Source: Amycolatopsis endophytica (GTDB taxonomy: Bacteria; Actinomycetota; Actinomycetes; Mycobacteriales; Pseudonocardiaceae). From it: a stretch of DNA of 64,000 nucleotides. The notes under the pieces are model-generated. The model had not been told where the DNA came from. It was given only the letters and a program-made list of their open reading frames with translations, and searched no databases. The DNA is taken from NCBI RefSeq assembly GCF_013410405.1, contig NZ_JACCFK010000001.1, positions 1-64,000 of the forward strand. Direction: 5' to 3'. Position 1 is the first letter of the stretch, and each line of letters begins with the position of its first letter. The translations under genes and the position numbers were made by a program. Below, in pieces: positions 44,339-54,305 of the stretch.

Positions 44339-45792
44339 CGCTCCGACGCGTCCTCGGTGTCGGCGGCGTCGGGCCCGTCCCGGCGGATGCGGCGGGCCTC
44401 CTTGCGCGCCGCCGCGCCCACCCGGCTGTGGTCCTCCAGCCGGACGTCGGTGCCACGGCCGGTCATCATCGACGCGACACCCGGCGTCGAGGGCTCCCAC
44501 TCGAACGTGATGGCGCCGATGGTCACCGGGCAACCCGGTTCGGCGCCGCGCTTGGCCAGAGCGTCCTCGACACCGAGCCGGTTGAGACGGTCTGCGAGGT
44601 AGCCCACGGCCTCGTCGTTGCCGAAGTCGGTCTGCCGGATCCACCGCTCGGGACGCGCGCCCCGCACGATGAAGCCGCCCGGCTCCTCGGGGTCCTCTTC
44701 GATGGTGAAACCGGCATCGTCCACTGCCAACGGCTTCAGCACGATCCGCGTCGGCTCCGCCTCGGGCTGCGCCGCACGGTACTTCTCGACTTCCTTGGCC
44801 AGCGCGAAGGTCAGCTCGCGCAGGCCGCGGCGCGTCACCGTGGACACTTCGAACACCGGCAGGCCGCGCGCTTCGAACTCGGACCGCACCATCTCCGCCA
44901 GCTCGGCGGCGTCCGGCACGTCGGTCTTGTTGAGCACCACGACACGCGGCCGCTCGTCCAGGTCCTCACCCAGCGCGGGCGTGTAGCGCGCCAGTTCCGC
45001 TTCGAGAGCGTCCACATCCGACACGGGGTCACGCCCGGACTCGAAGGTCGCACAGTCGACGACGTGCACCAGCACCGCGCACCGCTCGATGTGGCGGAGG
45101 AAGTCCAGCCCGAGCCCCTTGCCCTGGCTCGCGCCCGGGATGAGACCCGGCACGTCGGCCATGGTGAACACGGTGTCGCCCGCGTTGACCACACCGAGGT
45201 TCGGCACCAGCGTCGTGAACGGGTAGTCGGCGATCTTCGGTTTGGCCGCGGACAGCACCGAGATCAGCGACGACTTGCCAGCCGACGGAAAACCGAGCAG
45301 GCCCGCGTCGGCGACCGAGCGCAGCTCCAGCACCAGGCTGCGCTCCTCGCCCGGCTCGCCGAGCAGGGCGAACCCGGGGGCCTTACGGGCCCTGGACGCC
45401 AGCGCCGCGTTGCCGAGGCCGCCGCGACCGCCCTGGGCGGCGATGAACGTGGTGCCCGGGCCGGTCAGGTCCGCCACCACCTCGCCGCCCTCGGTCATCA
45501 CGACGGTGCCGTCGGGGACCTTGAGCTCCAGTGTGTCGCCTGCCGCGCCCGCGCGGTGGCTGCCCTGGCCCTGACGGCCGTTGGTGGCCTTCGCGTGCGG
45601 GTGGAAGTGGAAGTCGAGCAGCGTGTGCACGTTCGGATCGACGACGAGGCGGACGTCGCCGCCGTTGCCGCCGTTGCCCCCGTCGGGGCCGCCGAGCGGC
45701 TTGAACTTCTCGCGGTGGATCGAGGCACAGCCGTGCCCGCCGTCACCCGCGGCGACGTGGATCACCGCGCGGTCAACGAACCGGGACGCCAT
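44335..45792 (-). CDS. obgE: GTPase ObgE/CgtA
   Basis: This 485-residue protein has the Obg fold ([34 protein letters not shown]). Its G domain has [11 protein letters not shown] (G1) and the NKTD box. The C-terminal OCT domain is common to Gram-positive CgtA. Obg helps 50S maturation and stress control. It lies behind rpmA, from which it is separated by a hairpin. Confidence 0.97.
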   Translation of the reverse strand: MASRFVDRAVIHVAAGDGGHGCASIHREKFKPLGGPDGGNGGNGGDVRLVVDPNVHTLLDFHFHPHAKATNGRQGQGSHRAGAAGDTLELKVPDGTVVMTEGGEVVADLTGPGTTFIAAQGGRGGLGNAALASRARKAPGFALLGEPGEERSLVLELRSVADAGLLGFPSAGKSSLISVLSAAKPKIADYPFTTLVPNLGVVNAGDTVFTMADVPGLIPGASQGKGLGLDFLRHIERCAVLVHVVDCATFESGRDPVSDVDALEAELARYTPALGEDLDERPRVVVLNKTDVPDAAELAEMVRSEFEARGLPVFEVSTVTRRGLRELTFALAKEVEKYRAAQPEAEPTRIVLKPLAVDDAGFTIEEDPEEPGGFIVRGARPERWIRQTDFGNDEAVGYLADRLNRLGVEDALAKRGAEPGCPVTIGAITFEWEPSTPGVASMMTGRGTDVRLEDHSRVGAAARKEARRIRRDGPDAADTEDASER

Positions 45793-45841
45793 TGTGAAGC
45801 CTCTTCTCGTTGTTCGGAGGGATATCAGCCATTACCAGCAA

Positions 45842-45880
45842 CAAGGGGCGGGACCGGATCTGTTCCGGGCCCGCCCCTTG
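45842..45880 (-). terminator. Hairpin between rpmA and obgE
   Basis: CAAGGGGCGGG (45842-45852) pairs with CCCGCCCCTTG (45870-45880). On the minus strand it follows the rpmA stop by 30 bases and precedes obgE by 50. Only two Ts follow it, so it may act as a partial terminator or processing site that reduces obgE and proB relative to the ribosomal proteins. Confidence 0.7.
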
Positions 45881-45910
45881 CTGGAGGTGCTGGGTTGTCT
45901 CGGCGGACCC

Positions 45911-46168
45911 TCAGGCCTCGACCGGGACGATGTTGACCGTCTTGCGGCCACGCTTCGCGCCGAACTCCACGGTGCCCGCCGAAAGGGCGAACAGCGTGTC
46001 GTCACCGCCGCGGCCGACGTTCAGACCGGGGTGGAACTTGGTGCCGCGCTGGCGGACCAGGATCTCACCGGCGTTCACGAGCTGACCGCCGTAGCGCTTG
46101 ACGCCGAGGTACTGGGGGTTGGAGTCGCGCCCGTTGCGGGAGCTGGACGCACCCTTCTTGTGTGCCAT
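45911..46168 (-). CDS. rpmA: 50S ribosomal protein L27
   Basis: This 85-residue protein begins [29 protein letters not shown], the L27 signature; its N-terminus reaches the peptidyl-transferase centre. There is no N-terminal extension to be processed. It lies 15 bases downstream of rplU on the same strand. Confidence 0.98.
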   Translation of the reverse strand: MAHKKGASSSRNGRDSNPQYLGVKRYGGQLVNAGEILVRQRGTKFHPGLNVGRGGDDTLFALSAGTVEFGAKRGRKTVNIVPVEA

Positions 46169-46183
46169 GGCTCCTGCAGCTCC

Positions 46184-46498
46184 TTACTTCGTGATTCCGG
46201 TGACCTCGACGCGGGTCAGCTTCTGACGGTGACCCTGCCGCTTGTGGTACCCGGTCTTGTTCTTGAACTTGTGGATGCGGATCTTGGGACCCTTGGTCTG
46301 CTCGACGACCTTGCCGGTGACCGAGATCTTCGCGAGTGCGTCGGCGTCCGCCGTGACATCGCTGCCGTCGACGTACAGCACGGCGGGGAAGGAATGCTCG
46401 GTGCCCGGCTTGCCCTCGAGCTTCTCGACCTCGACGACGTCGCCGACGGCCACCTTGTACTGCTTGCCGCCGGTCTTGACGATCGCGTACGCCGACAC
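46184..46498 (-). CDS. rplU: 50S ribosomal protein L21
   Basis: This 104-residue protein starts at a GTG at 46498 behind [30 protein letters not shown] and the C-terminal [14 protein letters not shown] are typical of L21, a 23S rRNA-binding protein. It begins the rplU-rpmA-obgE-proB group. A small hairpin in its 5' region, GCCCATCC/GGATGGGC at 46578-46595, may take part in regulation. Confidence 0.97.
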   Translation of the reverse strand: MSAYAIVKTGGKQYKVAVGDVVEVEKLEGKPGTEHSFPAVLYVDGSDVTADADALAKISVTGKVVEQTKGPKIRIHKFKNKTGYHKRQGHRQKLTRVEVTGITK

Positions 46499-46614
46499 GG
46501 AAGTCTCCTGCTAACTCGACAATGGGTGAGGGCTTGCGCCACGTCCCGCTCTCTCGCGGTCCTGTGATCGCGCCATAGCCCATCCGGGGATGGGCCGCCT
46601 TACAGGTTACGTGA

Positions 46615-46642
46615 CGCCCCGGCGCCGGGTGACACCGGGGCG
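46615..46642 (-). terminator. Terminator after rne
   Basis: CGCCCCGG (46615-46622) pairs with CCGGGGCG (46635-46642) right after the rne stop on the minus strand. It separates rne from the ribosomal-protein group. There is no U-tract worth the name, as is common in this group. Confidence 0.7.
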
Positions 46643-46650
46643 TCCGAACA

Positions 46651-49600
46651 TCAGCTCTGGTCCGCCGCGTGCACCGGCGGGCCCGCCGGACGCGTGGCCG
46701 CGCGGCGCGGACGCCGACGGGTCGTCCGGGTGGCCGGGGTGGGCACGTCGACCTCCGCGGTGGTCTCCTCGGCCGTCTCGGCGACCTCCGGAGCCGTGGC
46801 CGCCGGGGACGGCTCGGCGGGGGTGGAGATCTCGACGGCCTCGCCCGCGGACTGCTGCGGCCTGCGGGCGACGCGGCGGGCCCGGGACGGCGTGCGCCGC
46901 GCCGGGGTGGCCTCGTCGGCCTGCTCGGGGGTGACCGAAGCGGCCTGCTCCCCGCCGGCCGGCTGCTCCGCGGTGGGCGGTTGCTCCGGGGCGGCGGGCT
47001 GTGCAGGGGCAGCCGAGCTCGCGGACGTGGCGGACTGTTCCGGCGTGGCCGGATCCGCCGCCGCGGCGGGCTCCGCCGTGGTGACCGGCTTCGCCGAAGT
47101 GGCGGCGGGGTGCTCGGAGTCAGCCGAGCTCGCCGAGGTGGCGGGCTGCTCCGAGGTCACCGCGGCGCTCGACTGCTGCGCGACGGGCTGGTCCGTCTTG
47201 GCGGGCGCCGCCTGCTCGCGGGTGGCGCTCCGCCGCTTCCTGGCCGAGCGCTCCGGCTGGGGCCGGGCGGGCTCGGCCGTGTCCGGGCGGTCCGCCGGGT
47301 CGGCGCCGTTCAGCGCGACGGCGTCCGGCTCCGCGGCGGGCTTCTCGCCGCCCTCGGTCTTCGTCGAGGCGATCTTGGCCGCCTTGGCCATGGCCTCGAC
47401 CGCCGAGATCGTGCTCTCCCGCTGCACCGGCGACGGCGCGGGCTCGGTGTTCTTCGGCTCCTGCTGCTCCTCGGTCTTCGCGCGGCTACGGGACCGGCGC
47501 GAGCCGCCGCCACCGTGCTGGTGACCGTTGCCGCCGCCACCGCCGTTGCCGGACTTCACCGGCTCGGTCGAGACGATCACGCCGCGGCCCTTGCAGTGCT
47601 CGCACGTCGTGGAGAACGCTTCGAGCAGGCCGGTGCCGATCTTCTTGCGGGTCATCTGGACCAGGCCCAGCGAGGTGACCTCGGCGACCTGGTGGCGCGT
47701 CCGGTCGCGGCCGAGGCACTCGGTCAGCCGCTTGAGCACCAGCTCCCGGTTGGACTCCAGCACCATGTCGATGAAGTCGATGACGATGATGCCGCCGATG
47801 TCGCGCAGCCGCAGCTGACGCACGATCTCCTCGGCCGACTCGAGGTTGTTGCGGGTGACCGTCTCTTCGAGGTTGCCGCCGGAGCCGGTGAACTTGCCGG
47901 TGTTGACGTCGATCACCGTCATCGCCTCGGTGCGGTCGATGACCAGGTAACCGCCCGAGGGCAGCCACACCTTGCGGTCCAGCGCCTTGGTCAGCTGCTC
48001 GTCGATGCGATGCTCGGCGAGCACGTCACCGTTGCCGACGTACCGCTTGAGCCGCCCGGTCAGGTCCGGCGCGACGTGCTCGACGTAGGCGTGGATGGTC
48101 TCCCACGCCGTGCTGCCCTGGACCTCCAGCTTCGCGAAGTCCTCGGTGAACAGGTCGCGGACCACCTTGACCAGCAGGTCCGGCTCCTCGTACAGCATCA
48201 CCGGCGCGGAGGACTTCTTGCCGCCGGAGGCGGAGTCGGCCTTCTCCTTCACGACCTCCCACTGCGCCTTCAACCGCTTGACGTCGCGCTCCAGCTCCTC
48301 CTCGCTGATGCCCTCCGACGCGGTCCGGATGATCACTCCGGCGTCGTCGGGGACGATCCGCTTGAGGATGTCCTTGAGCCGCCGCCGCTCGTTCTCCGGC
48401 AGCTTGCGGGAGATGCCGGTGGCACCGCCGGAGGGCATGTAGACCAGGAACCTGCCGGGCAGCGAGATCTGCGTGGTCAGCCGGGCCCCCTTGTGCCCGA
48501 CCGGATCCTTGGTGACCTGCACCAGGACGTTGTCGCCGCTGGAGAGGGCCTGCTCGATCTTGCGGGACTTGCCCTCCAGGCCCGCGGCGTCCCAGTCGAC
48601 CTCGCCCGCGTAGAGCACGGCGTTGCGGCCGCGGCCGATGTCGACGAACGCGGCCTCCATCGAGGGCAGCACGTTCTGCACGCGGCCCAGGTAGACGTTG
48701 CCCACGATCGAGCCGCTGTGCTGCGAGGTCACGAAGTGCTCGACCAGCACGCCGTCCTCAAGGACGCCGATCTGGGTGTGCTCGCCGTTCTCGGCGACCA
48801 CCATCGAGCGCTCGACCGCTTCGCGCCGGGCCAGGAACTCGGCCTCGGACAGGATCGGCGCGCGGCGGCGGCCCGCCTCGCGGCCGTCGCGGCGGCGCTG
48901 GCGCTTGGCCTCCAGCCGGGTCGAACCGCGGACGCTGCGGACACCGTCCGAGCTGCTGCTGCCGCCCCGCTCCTTGTCCTCGCCCTTGGTGTCGCGGACG
49001 TGGACGACGGTGTTCGGCGGGTCGTCGGTGCCGTCGGCGTTGTCCCCGTCGGAGCCCTTGCGGCGGCGACGGCGGCGCCGGCGCCGGTTCGACGCCTCGC
49101 CCTCGTCGGAGTCGTCGGACTGCTCCGGCGTCTCCCCCTCGTCGGCGGTGTCGTCGTCCTCGGCCCTGCCGGTCTCCTCGGGCCGCTCGGACTCGGTCTC
49201 GGTGGTGTTCTCGTCGCCGCCCTTGCCCCGGCCGCGGCCACGGCGGCCACGGCGGCGGCGACGGCGGCCGGCGCCGTCCTCACCCTCGCCGTCGTCGGCG
49301 TCCTCGTCGCGCCGGGTGTCCTCGGGCTCCTCGGCCTGCTCCACCTTGGCGGGCCTGGCCTGCTTGGGCTTGGGCTCCCCGGCCGTGGCCTCGGGCGGGA
49401 GGAACACCGGCGACGGGGCCGCGAAGACCGGCATGTGGGCGGACGGGCGCTTGGCTTCCTTCGCCGGAGCCTCGGGCTCGGCCGGCGCGTCGGTCGTGGG
49501 AGCGACCTCCGGCTCGGGCTTCGCGGCGGGCTGGGTGGTCTTCTCGACGACCGGTTCGGGCGTGCTCTCCGGTACGGCGTCCGGGCCGGGCGCGGCGTCC

Positions 49601-49890
49601 TCGGCGGGGGCGACCGCCTCCGGGGAAGCGGCCTCGTCCGCAGCCTGCTCGTCGGCCGGGGCGAGCGCCTCGGCGACCTTGACCGCGACCTCCCGCGGCA
49701 CGCTCGACTGAGCGCTGCGTGCCGTCTCACCCAGTTCGGTGAGCTTGGCCAGCACGGTCCGGCTGTTCGAGCCGAGCAGCTTCGCCAGTGCGTGGACCCG
49801 GACGCGCGGCGGCAGTTCGCCGAGCGGGCCGGGTGCGGGTAGGGCGGTGTTCCCGCCGGTGTTCTCGGCGGGTGTGTCCGCGTTCGACAT
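46651..49890 (-). CDS. rne: Ribonuclease E/G with N-terminal IF2-N domain and long disordered arms
   Basis: This protein of 1079 residues has an ATG at 49890 behind GGAGGAGA. An IF2-N-like domain (RVRVHALAKLLGSNSRTVLAKL, about residues 28-50) opens it. A disordered Glu/Asp/Arg-rich arm with poly-Arg blocks follows, then the catalytic core from about residue 340. The core has S1-type RNA binding (GSIVGNVYLGRVQNVLPSMEAAFVDIG), the metal Asp in TVIDVNTGKFTG near 660, VIDFIDM near 705 and the zinc-link CEHC near 764. The C-terminal 290 residues are an Ala/Pro/Glu-rich arm with Arg patches. Arms on both sides of the core are the actinobacterial form. It processes rRNA and decays mRNA; it corresponds to Rv2444c. 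Confidence 0.96.
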   Translation of the reverse strand: MSNADTPAENTGGNTALPAPGPLGELPPRVRVHALAKLLGSNSRTVLAKLTELGETARSAQSSVPREVAVKVAEALAPADEQAADEAASPEAVAPAEDAAPGPDAVPESTPEPVVEKTTQPAAKPEPEVAPTTDAPAEPEAPAKEAKRPSAHMPVFAAPSPVFLPPEATAGEPKPKQARPAKVEQAEEPEDTRRDEDADDGEGEDGAGRRRRRRGRRGRGRGKGGDENTTETESERPEETGRAEDDDTADEGETPEQSDDSDEGEASNRRRRRRRRRKGSDGDNADGTDDPPNTVVHVRDTKGEDKERGGSSSSDGVRSVRGSTRLEAKRQRRRDGREAGRRRAPILSEAEFLARREAVERSMVVAENGEHTQIGVLEDGVLVEHFVTSQHSGSIVGNVYLGRVQNVLPSMEAAFVDIGRGRNAVLYAGEVDWDAAGLEGKSRKIEQALSSGDNVLVQVTKDPVGHKGARLTTQISLPGRFLVYMPSGGATGISRKLPENERRRLKDILKRIVPDDAGVIIRTASEGISEEELERDVKRLKAQWEVVKEKADSASGGKKSSAPVMLYEEPDLLVKVVRDLFTEDFAKLEVQGSTAWETIHAYVEHVAPDLTGRLKRYVGNGDVLAEHRIDEQLTKALDRKVWLPSGGYLVIDRTEAMTVIDVNTGKFTGSGGNLEETVTRNNLESAEEIVRQLRLRDIGGIIVIDFIDMVLESNRELVLKRLTECLGRDRTRHQVAEVTSLGLVQMTRKKIGTGLLEAFSTTCEHCKGRGVIVSTEPVKSGNGGGGGNGHQHGGGGSRRSRSRAKTEEQQEPKNTEPAPSPVQRESTISAVEAMAKAAKIASTKTEGGEKPAAEPDAVALNGADPADRPDTAEPARPQPERSARKRRSATREQAAPAKTDQPVAQQSSAAVTSEQPATSASSADSEHPAATSAKPVTTAEPAAAADPATPEQSATSASSAAPAQPAAPEQPPTAEQPAGGEQAASVTPEQADEATPARRTPSRARRVARRPQQSAGEAVEISTPAEPSPAATAPEVAETAEETTAEVDVPTPATRTTRRRPRRAATRPAGPPVHAADQS

Positions 49891-50391
49891 ACATCTCCTC
49901 CGCCCCCGGGCGCGTCCCCAGCCACACGGGCTGGCGGACGCGGCCGCACAGGGGCCCTTCCTGTCTGTTCCGCCAGGGTGGTCACCACCGGCGGGAATCC
50001 TGTGCCTCGTCTCGCCGCGACGGCGCCGGGGTCCGGCTCCCGCCGCAAGCAGGTCTCCTCGGTGACGGGCCGTCCGAGCCGGCGGTTCCCGTCCGCCTGC
50101 CGCTCGTCGAGCCACCCAGGTGGTTCCTGGCGGCGACGACCTGGCGCTCTTCCGTCCTGTCTCCGGACCGCTCCCCCCGGACCGACCGCAGGTCGCGGGC
50201 GTGTCGGCGGGAGCAGCCGAGTCGAGTATCCCACACGGCGGGTCCGGTGCGGCGTGCTCGGTGCCAACAGGGGTGTCGCCACGGCCGGGCGAACTTGCCC
50301 GCCGCGCTTGTCGGCGGCGCGCGGAGTGGCTTAGCGTGCGGCAGAACACCGCAGGTCCCCGACCGCCTGTTCGCCCTGTTGGAGGTCCCCG
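49891..50391. other. Intergenic region between divergent rne and S8 protease genes
   Basis: These 501 bases hold no supported gene. The part next to rne (49891-50150) probably contains a long leader and promoter for rne, which is autoregulated through its 5' region in other bacteria. The part next to 50391 contains the protease promoter and a GGAGG site. No strong hairpin or repeat stood out on reading. Confidence 0.55.
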
Positions 50392-51732
50392 TTGCCCGGC
50401 TTGGGTCGCTCGCTGGTGACCTTCGCGTGCGCCGTGCTGGTCCTCGCGCCGGTGCCGGCCGCGGCGGAGCAGGACGAGGCGTGTTCCGGCGGCGAACGGA
50501 CCGTGCGCCACCTGATCGTCCTCGATCCCGGTACGTCCGAGGCGGCGGCGCGGGACCGGGTCGAAGCGGCCTGTGGGGACCTGACCGGCTGGTTCCCGCG
50601 GATCGCGGTGGGGGTGGCCACCTCCACCGACCCGGGTTTCGGCACGCGGATGGGGCCGGGCCGCAGTTACGGCGCGCAGGACGAACGGGGGGCGGGCAGG
50701 CGGCCGGTGCGGCCCTCGCTGCACGCGAACGCCGAGGTGTCCGCCGCCGACCGCAGCGCCGAGCAGTGGAACCTGGCGGCGGTGGGCGGGCCGGAGCGGG
50801 GCAGCCCGGATGTCGTGGTCGGGGTCCTCGACTCCGGCATCGACCCCGGCCACCCCGATCTGGCCGGCGCCGTGGACCGGGAGAACTCGGCAGGGTGCGT
50901 CGGCGGGGTGGCGGATCCGTCGGAGCGCGCGTGGGAGGCGACGACGTCCGCGCACGGTACGCACGTCGCCGGGATCATCGCCGCCGCCGATGACGGGAAG
51001 GGCACGACCGGGGTCGCGCCCGGCACGCGGGTCGCCTCGGTCAAGGTGGTCGACGACCGCGGCCTCGTCACGCCGGAGGCCGTGGTGTGCGGCCTGATGT
51101 GGGCGGCCGAGCACCGGATGGCGGTCACGAACAGCAGCATCGCGATCAACACGTGGAGCCCCTCGTGCACGGGTTCGCCGGGGCACGAGGTGGTCCGCGA
51201 GGCGCTCTCGCGTGCGGTCGGCTATGCGGCAGGGCAGGGCACGCTGACCGTCGCGGCGGCGACGAACGACGCGCTGGACCTGACCCCGTCGTGGAGCGAG
51301 CCAGGAACGCGATGTGACGCGTTTCCCGCGGCGCTCCGCGATGTGGTGACGGTGTCGGCGGCCGGACCGGACGGGGTGAAGGCCGGGTACAGCTCGTACG
51401 GGCTCGGCGTGGTGGACCTGACCGCGCCCGGTGGCGACGGTGACACGTGCGTGTTGTCCACGATCCCCGGCGGCTATGGCACGTTGTGCGGCACGTCGAT
51501 GGCGGCGCCGCACGTGGCGGGCGCCGCGGCGGTGCTGGCCGCCGAACGGCCGGGGTCGACGACGCGGCAGCTGCGGCGGGCTCTGGAGAACCGGGCCCGG
51601 CCCGTCCCGTGCCCTGCCGACTACGACCTCACCGGCGACGGCCGTCAGGACGCCTTCTGCGCCGGGTACACCGGCTACAACGGCTTCTACGGCCACGGGA
51701 TGGTGCGGGTCAGCGGAGGAGCAGTCCGCTGA
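50392..51732 (+). CDS. Secreted S8 (subtilisin-like) serine protease
   Basis: This 446-residue protein starts at TTG 50392, six bases after GGAGG. A signal peptide (residues 1-25, LVTFACAVLVLAPVPAAA) is followed by a short propeptide-like region. The catalytic triad is in VLDSGIDPGHPD (Asp near 147), AHGTHVAG (His near 188) and GTSMAAPHVAG (Ser near 369). No membrane anchor is seen at the C-terminus, unlike the mycosins of ESX systems, so it is probably free in the medium. The 3' end overlaps the convergent permease gene by 23 bases. Confidence 0.92.
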   Translation: MPGLGRSLVTFACAVLVLAPVPAAAEQDEACSGGERTVRHLIVLDPGTSEAAARDRVEAACGDLTGWFPRIAVGVATSTDPGFGTRMGPGRSYGAQDERGAGRRPVRPSLHANAEVSAADRSAEQWNLAAVGGPERGSPDVVVGVLDSGIDPGHPDLAGAVDRENSAGCVGGVADPSERAWEATTSAHGTHVAGIIAAADDGKGTTGVAPGTRVASVKVVDDRGLVTPEAVVCGLMWAAEHRMAVTNSSIAINTWSPSCTGSPGHEVVREALSRAVGYAAGQGTLTVAAATNDALDLTPSWSEPGTRCDAFPAALRDVVTVSAAGPDGVKAGYSSYGLGVVDLTAPGGDGDTCVLSTIPGGYGTLCGTSMAAPHVAGAAAVLAAERPGSTTRQLRRALENRARPVPCPADYDLTGDGRQDAFCAGYTGYNGFYGHGMVRVSGGAVR

Positions 51733-52534
51733 GGCGCCGCGCCGTGCCCCAGATCCCGAGGGCCGCCAGCGCCACCAGGTAGGCGACGTGACCGAGCATG
51801 CCGGGGTGCAGTGCCCCGACCGACAGCTCCCGCATCAGCTGGATCCCGTGGTAGAGCGGCGAGCACTGCACGACGATCCGCAGCGCCTCCGGGTACACCG
51901 ACAGCGGGTAGAACGTCGTCGAGAACAGGAACAGCGGGACGACGACCAGGTTGATGTAGTCGAACTGGGACGTCGAGCGGAGGAAGGTCGCGCAGGTCAT
52001 GCCGACCGCGGCGAAGGCGAACGCGATCAGGACCGCGGCGGGGATCAGCAGCAGCGCCCACGGCGTGGTGACCAGGCCCATCGCGGCCATCACGACGAAG
52101 AACGCGACCGAGTACAGACCGCCGCGCAGCACCGCCCACGAGATCTCGCCGATCGCGATGTCGAGCGGGCCGATGGGGGTCGCCAGCATCGCGTCGTAGG
52201 TCTTGGCGTAGCGGAACTTGAAGAACACGTTGAACGTGCTGTCGAAGATCGCGCCGTTCATCGCCGAGGACGCCAGCAGGGCGGGCGCGACGAACGCGAC
52301 GTAACTCATCGGCGCACCGCCGGGGCCGGTCGCTTCGCCCACGAGCCTGCCGAAACCGATCTGGAACGCGACCAGGTAGAGCAGCGGTTCGAGCACACCG
52401 GACGCGAACACCAGCCACATGCGGGAGTACGCCAGCACCGACCGTTCGATGATCTTGCTCGCCCGGCCCGCGTAGAGGCCCGGCGGGAGAACGCGCAGCA
52501 GCAGGCCGCGACGAGGGGTGTCCAGGACGGTCAT
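51710..52534 (-). CDS. ABC-2 type permease, second of a pair
   Basis: This 274-residue protein with six membrane helices has an ATG at 52534. FVAPALLASSAMNGAIFDSTFNVFFKFRYAKTYDAMLATPI is the ABC-2 core, and YINLVVVPLFLFSTTFYPLSVYP is the helix 5-6 region. It is the third gene of a three-gene exporter, two bases from the preceding permease gene. NodJ/lipooligosaccharide-type permeases look similar, so lipid or glycan export is possible. Confidence 0.9.
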   Translation of the reverse strand: MTVLDTPRRGLLLRVLPPGLYAGRASKIIERSVLAYSRMWLVFASGVLEPLLYLVAFQIGFGRLVGEATGPGGAPMSYVAFVAPALLASSAMNGAIFDSTFNVFFKFRYAKTYDAMLATPIGPLDIAIGEISWAVLRGGLYSVAFFVVMAAMGLVTTPWALLLIPAAVLIAFAFAAVGMTCATFLRSTSQFDYINLVVVPLFLFSTTFYPLSVYPEALRIVVQCSPLYHGIQLMRELSVGALHPGMLGHVAYLVALAALGIWGTARRLSGLLLR

Positions 52535-52536
52535 CG

Positions 52537-53340
52537 TCACACCACCAGTCGCCGGTAGAAGTAGCGGTGCGCCAGGGCCGTGCCCGCCGCGAAGAGGGCA
52601 CCCAGGAACGCCAGGTGCCCCAGCGCGGGCAGCGGATCCAGACCGCCGAGCGTGACACCCCGGGCGAGTTCGTTGCCGTGCCACAGCGGGGAGATCCATG
52701 CCAGCCAGCGCAGCGCGAGCGGGATCTGCTCGATCGGGAAGAACGTGCCCGCGAACAACGTCATCGGCATCACCACGAACCGGAACACGCCGTTGAACCG
52801 GACGCCCTCGTCGTAGGTGGTGGCCGCGAGCGCCGTCACCGGTGCCGCACACGCCAGACCGGTGGCCGCGCCGACCAGGACGACCAGCACCGCACCCGCG
52901 TTCAACCACGCCCCGAACGGCACCGCGATCACCGCGTACACCGTGCCCGCCAGCAGCAGGCGCAACGTCACCCAGATCAGATGCCCGCCCAGCACCTGCC
53001 CCGGCGTGACCGGTGTCGCCGTGACCGCCAGGTAGTCCTTCTGCCACTTGAACCCGGACAGCACCGGGTACGTCGACTCCCCCACCGCGTTCTGCAGCGC
53101 CGCCGACACCAGCAGCGCGGGCGCGATGTAGTGCACATAGGACAGTCCGCCGGTGGCGGGGCCCGCCTGCACCTGCGAACCGAACCCCAGCCCCATCGCG
53201 AGCAGGAACAGCAGCGGCTGCAGACCCGTCGAGTACAGATTGGACTTCCAGTACCGCCGGTACCACGTCCAGTAGCCCTCGACGCGCAGCCACGCGCCGT
53301 GCCAGGCCGGGACCACCCGGCCGGTCGGGGAAACGCTCAT
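52537..53340 (-). CDS. ABC-2 type permease, first of a pair
   Basis: This 267-residue protein has an ATG at 53340 whose last base is shared with the ATPase stop (TGATG). The pattern YVHYIAPALLVSAALQNAVGESTYPVLSGFKWQKDYLAVTATPV matches its neighbour's, so the two permeases are paralogues that likely form a heterodimer. The last helices end at AHRYFYRRLVV. The exported substrate is unknown. Confidence 0.9.
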   Translation of the reverse strand: MSVSPTGRVVPAWHGAWLRVEGYWTWYRRYWKSNLYSTGLQPLLFLLAMGLGFGSQVQAGPATGGLSYVHYIAPALLVSAALQNAVGESTYPVLSGFKWQKDYLAVTATPVTPGQVLGGHLIWVTLRLLLAGTVYAVIAVPFGAWLNAGAVLVVLVGAATGLACAAPVTALAATTYDEGVRFNGVFRFVVMPMTLFAGTFFPIEQIPLALRWLAWISPLWHGNELARGVTLGGLDPLPALGHLAFLGALFAAGTALAHRYFYRRLVV

Positions 53341-54251
53341 CAGTCCACCAGCGTCCGTCCGGTCAGCCGGAGGAACACGTCCTCCAGGGTGCTGCGGCGC
53401 ACCAGGCTCGACGTCGGCCGCACGCCGCGCTGGTGCACCTGCTCCAGCGCGCTCTCCCCGGCCGCGGTATAGAGCAGCAGACGGTCCGGCAGCACCTCGA
53501 CGCGGTCGGCGAGGTCGGCCACGCGGCCGGCCGGCGCCTCCTCTCCCGGCGGGAACCGCAGCTCCAGCACCTCGCGGGTCGAGTACCGCAGGATCAGCTC
53601 GGCCGGGGAGCCCTCGGCGACGATCCGCCCGCCGTCCATGACCACCAGCCGGTCGCACAGCTGCTCGGCCTCGTCCATGTAATGCGTGGTGACGATGAGC
53701 GTGACACCCTGCGCCTTGAGCCGGAACAGCTTGTCCCACAACAGGTGCCGCGCCTGCGGGTCGAGTCCCGTGGTCGGCTCGTCGAGCAGCAGCAGCTCGG
53801 GATCGTTGACCAGTGCCCGTGCGATCGTCAGCCGCCGCTTCATACCGCCGGACAGCGGTTCGACCTCGTCCCCGGCCCGGTCGGTCAGCTGCGCGAACTC
53901 CATCAGCTCGACCGCCTTGCGCCGGACGTGCGCGCGGGACAGCCCGAAGTAGCGGCCGTACACGTGCAGGTTCTGCCGCACGGTCAGCTCGTTGTCGAGG
54001 TTGTCCTGCTGCGGCACCACCCCGAGACGCGCACGGATGCGCGGGCCCTCGGCATTCGGGTCCAGGCCGAGGACCTTCAGATCCCCGTCGGAGCGCGGCG
54101 AGACCGACGCGATCATCCGCATGGTCGACGACTTGCCCGCGCCGTTGGGCCCGAGGAACCCGAACGCCTCCCCGCGCCGGACCTCGACGTCGATCCCCCG
54201 CACCGCTTCGAAGTCGCCGAAGCGCTTCACCAGCGCCTTCGCCTCCACCAT
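53340..54251 (-). CDS. ABC exporter ATPase
   Basis: This ATP-binding subunit uses the ATG at 54251 (MVEAKALVKRFGDFEAVRG), 303 residues. A GTG 36 bases further upstream is possible. Walker A is GPNGAGKS, the Q-loop is in VVPQQDNLD, the signature is LSGGMKRRL, and Walker B is LLLLDEPTTGLD. The family is NodI/DrrA-like. It forms one operon with the two permeases, which together make a heteromeric exporter. Confidence 0.9.
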   Translation of the reverse strand: MVEAKALVKRFGDFEAVRGIDVEVRRGEAFGFLGPNGAGKSSTMRMIASVSPRSDGDLKVLGLDPNAEGPRIRARLGVVPQQDNLDNELTVRQNLHVYGRYFGLSRAHVRRKAVELMEFAQLTDRAGDEVEPLSGGMKRRLTIARALVNDPELLLLDEPTTGLDPQARHLLWDKLFRLKAQGVTLIVTTHYMDEAEQLCDRLVVMDGGRIVAEGSPAELILRYSTREVLELRFPPGEEAPAGRVADLADRVEVLPDRLLLYTAAGESALEQVHQRGVRPTSSLVRRSTLEDVFLRLTGRTLVD

Positions 54252-54305
54252 GCTCTCGTCCACGCTTCGCAGACTAGGGCGACCCACCGACAGTTTTCGA
54301 TCGGT

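Noticed and set aside
45842..45880. Ribosomal-protein leader that regulates obgE
   Set aside because: The structure is only a simple hairpin after rpmA with no recognisable protein-binding motif, so I list it as a partial terminator instead.
46669..49842. A very long open frame on the plus strand opposite rne
   Set aside because: It mirrors the codon bias of rne, is Arg/Gly/Leu-rich without any domain, and has no ribosome-binding site; high-GC genes routinely leave such antisense frames open.
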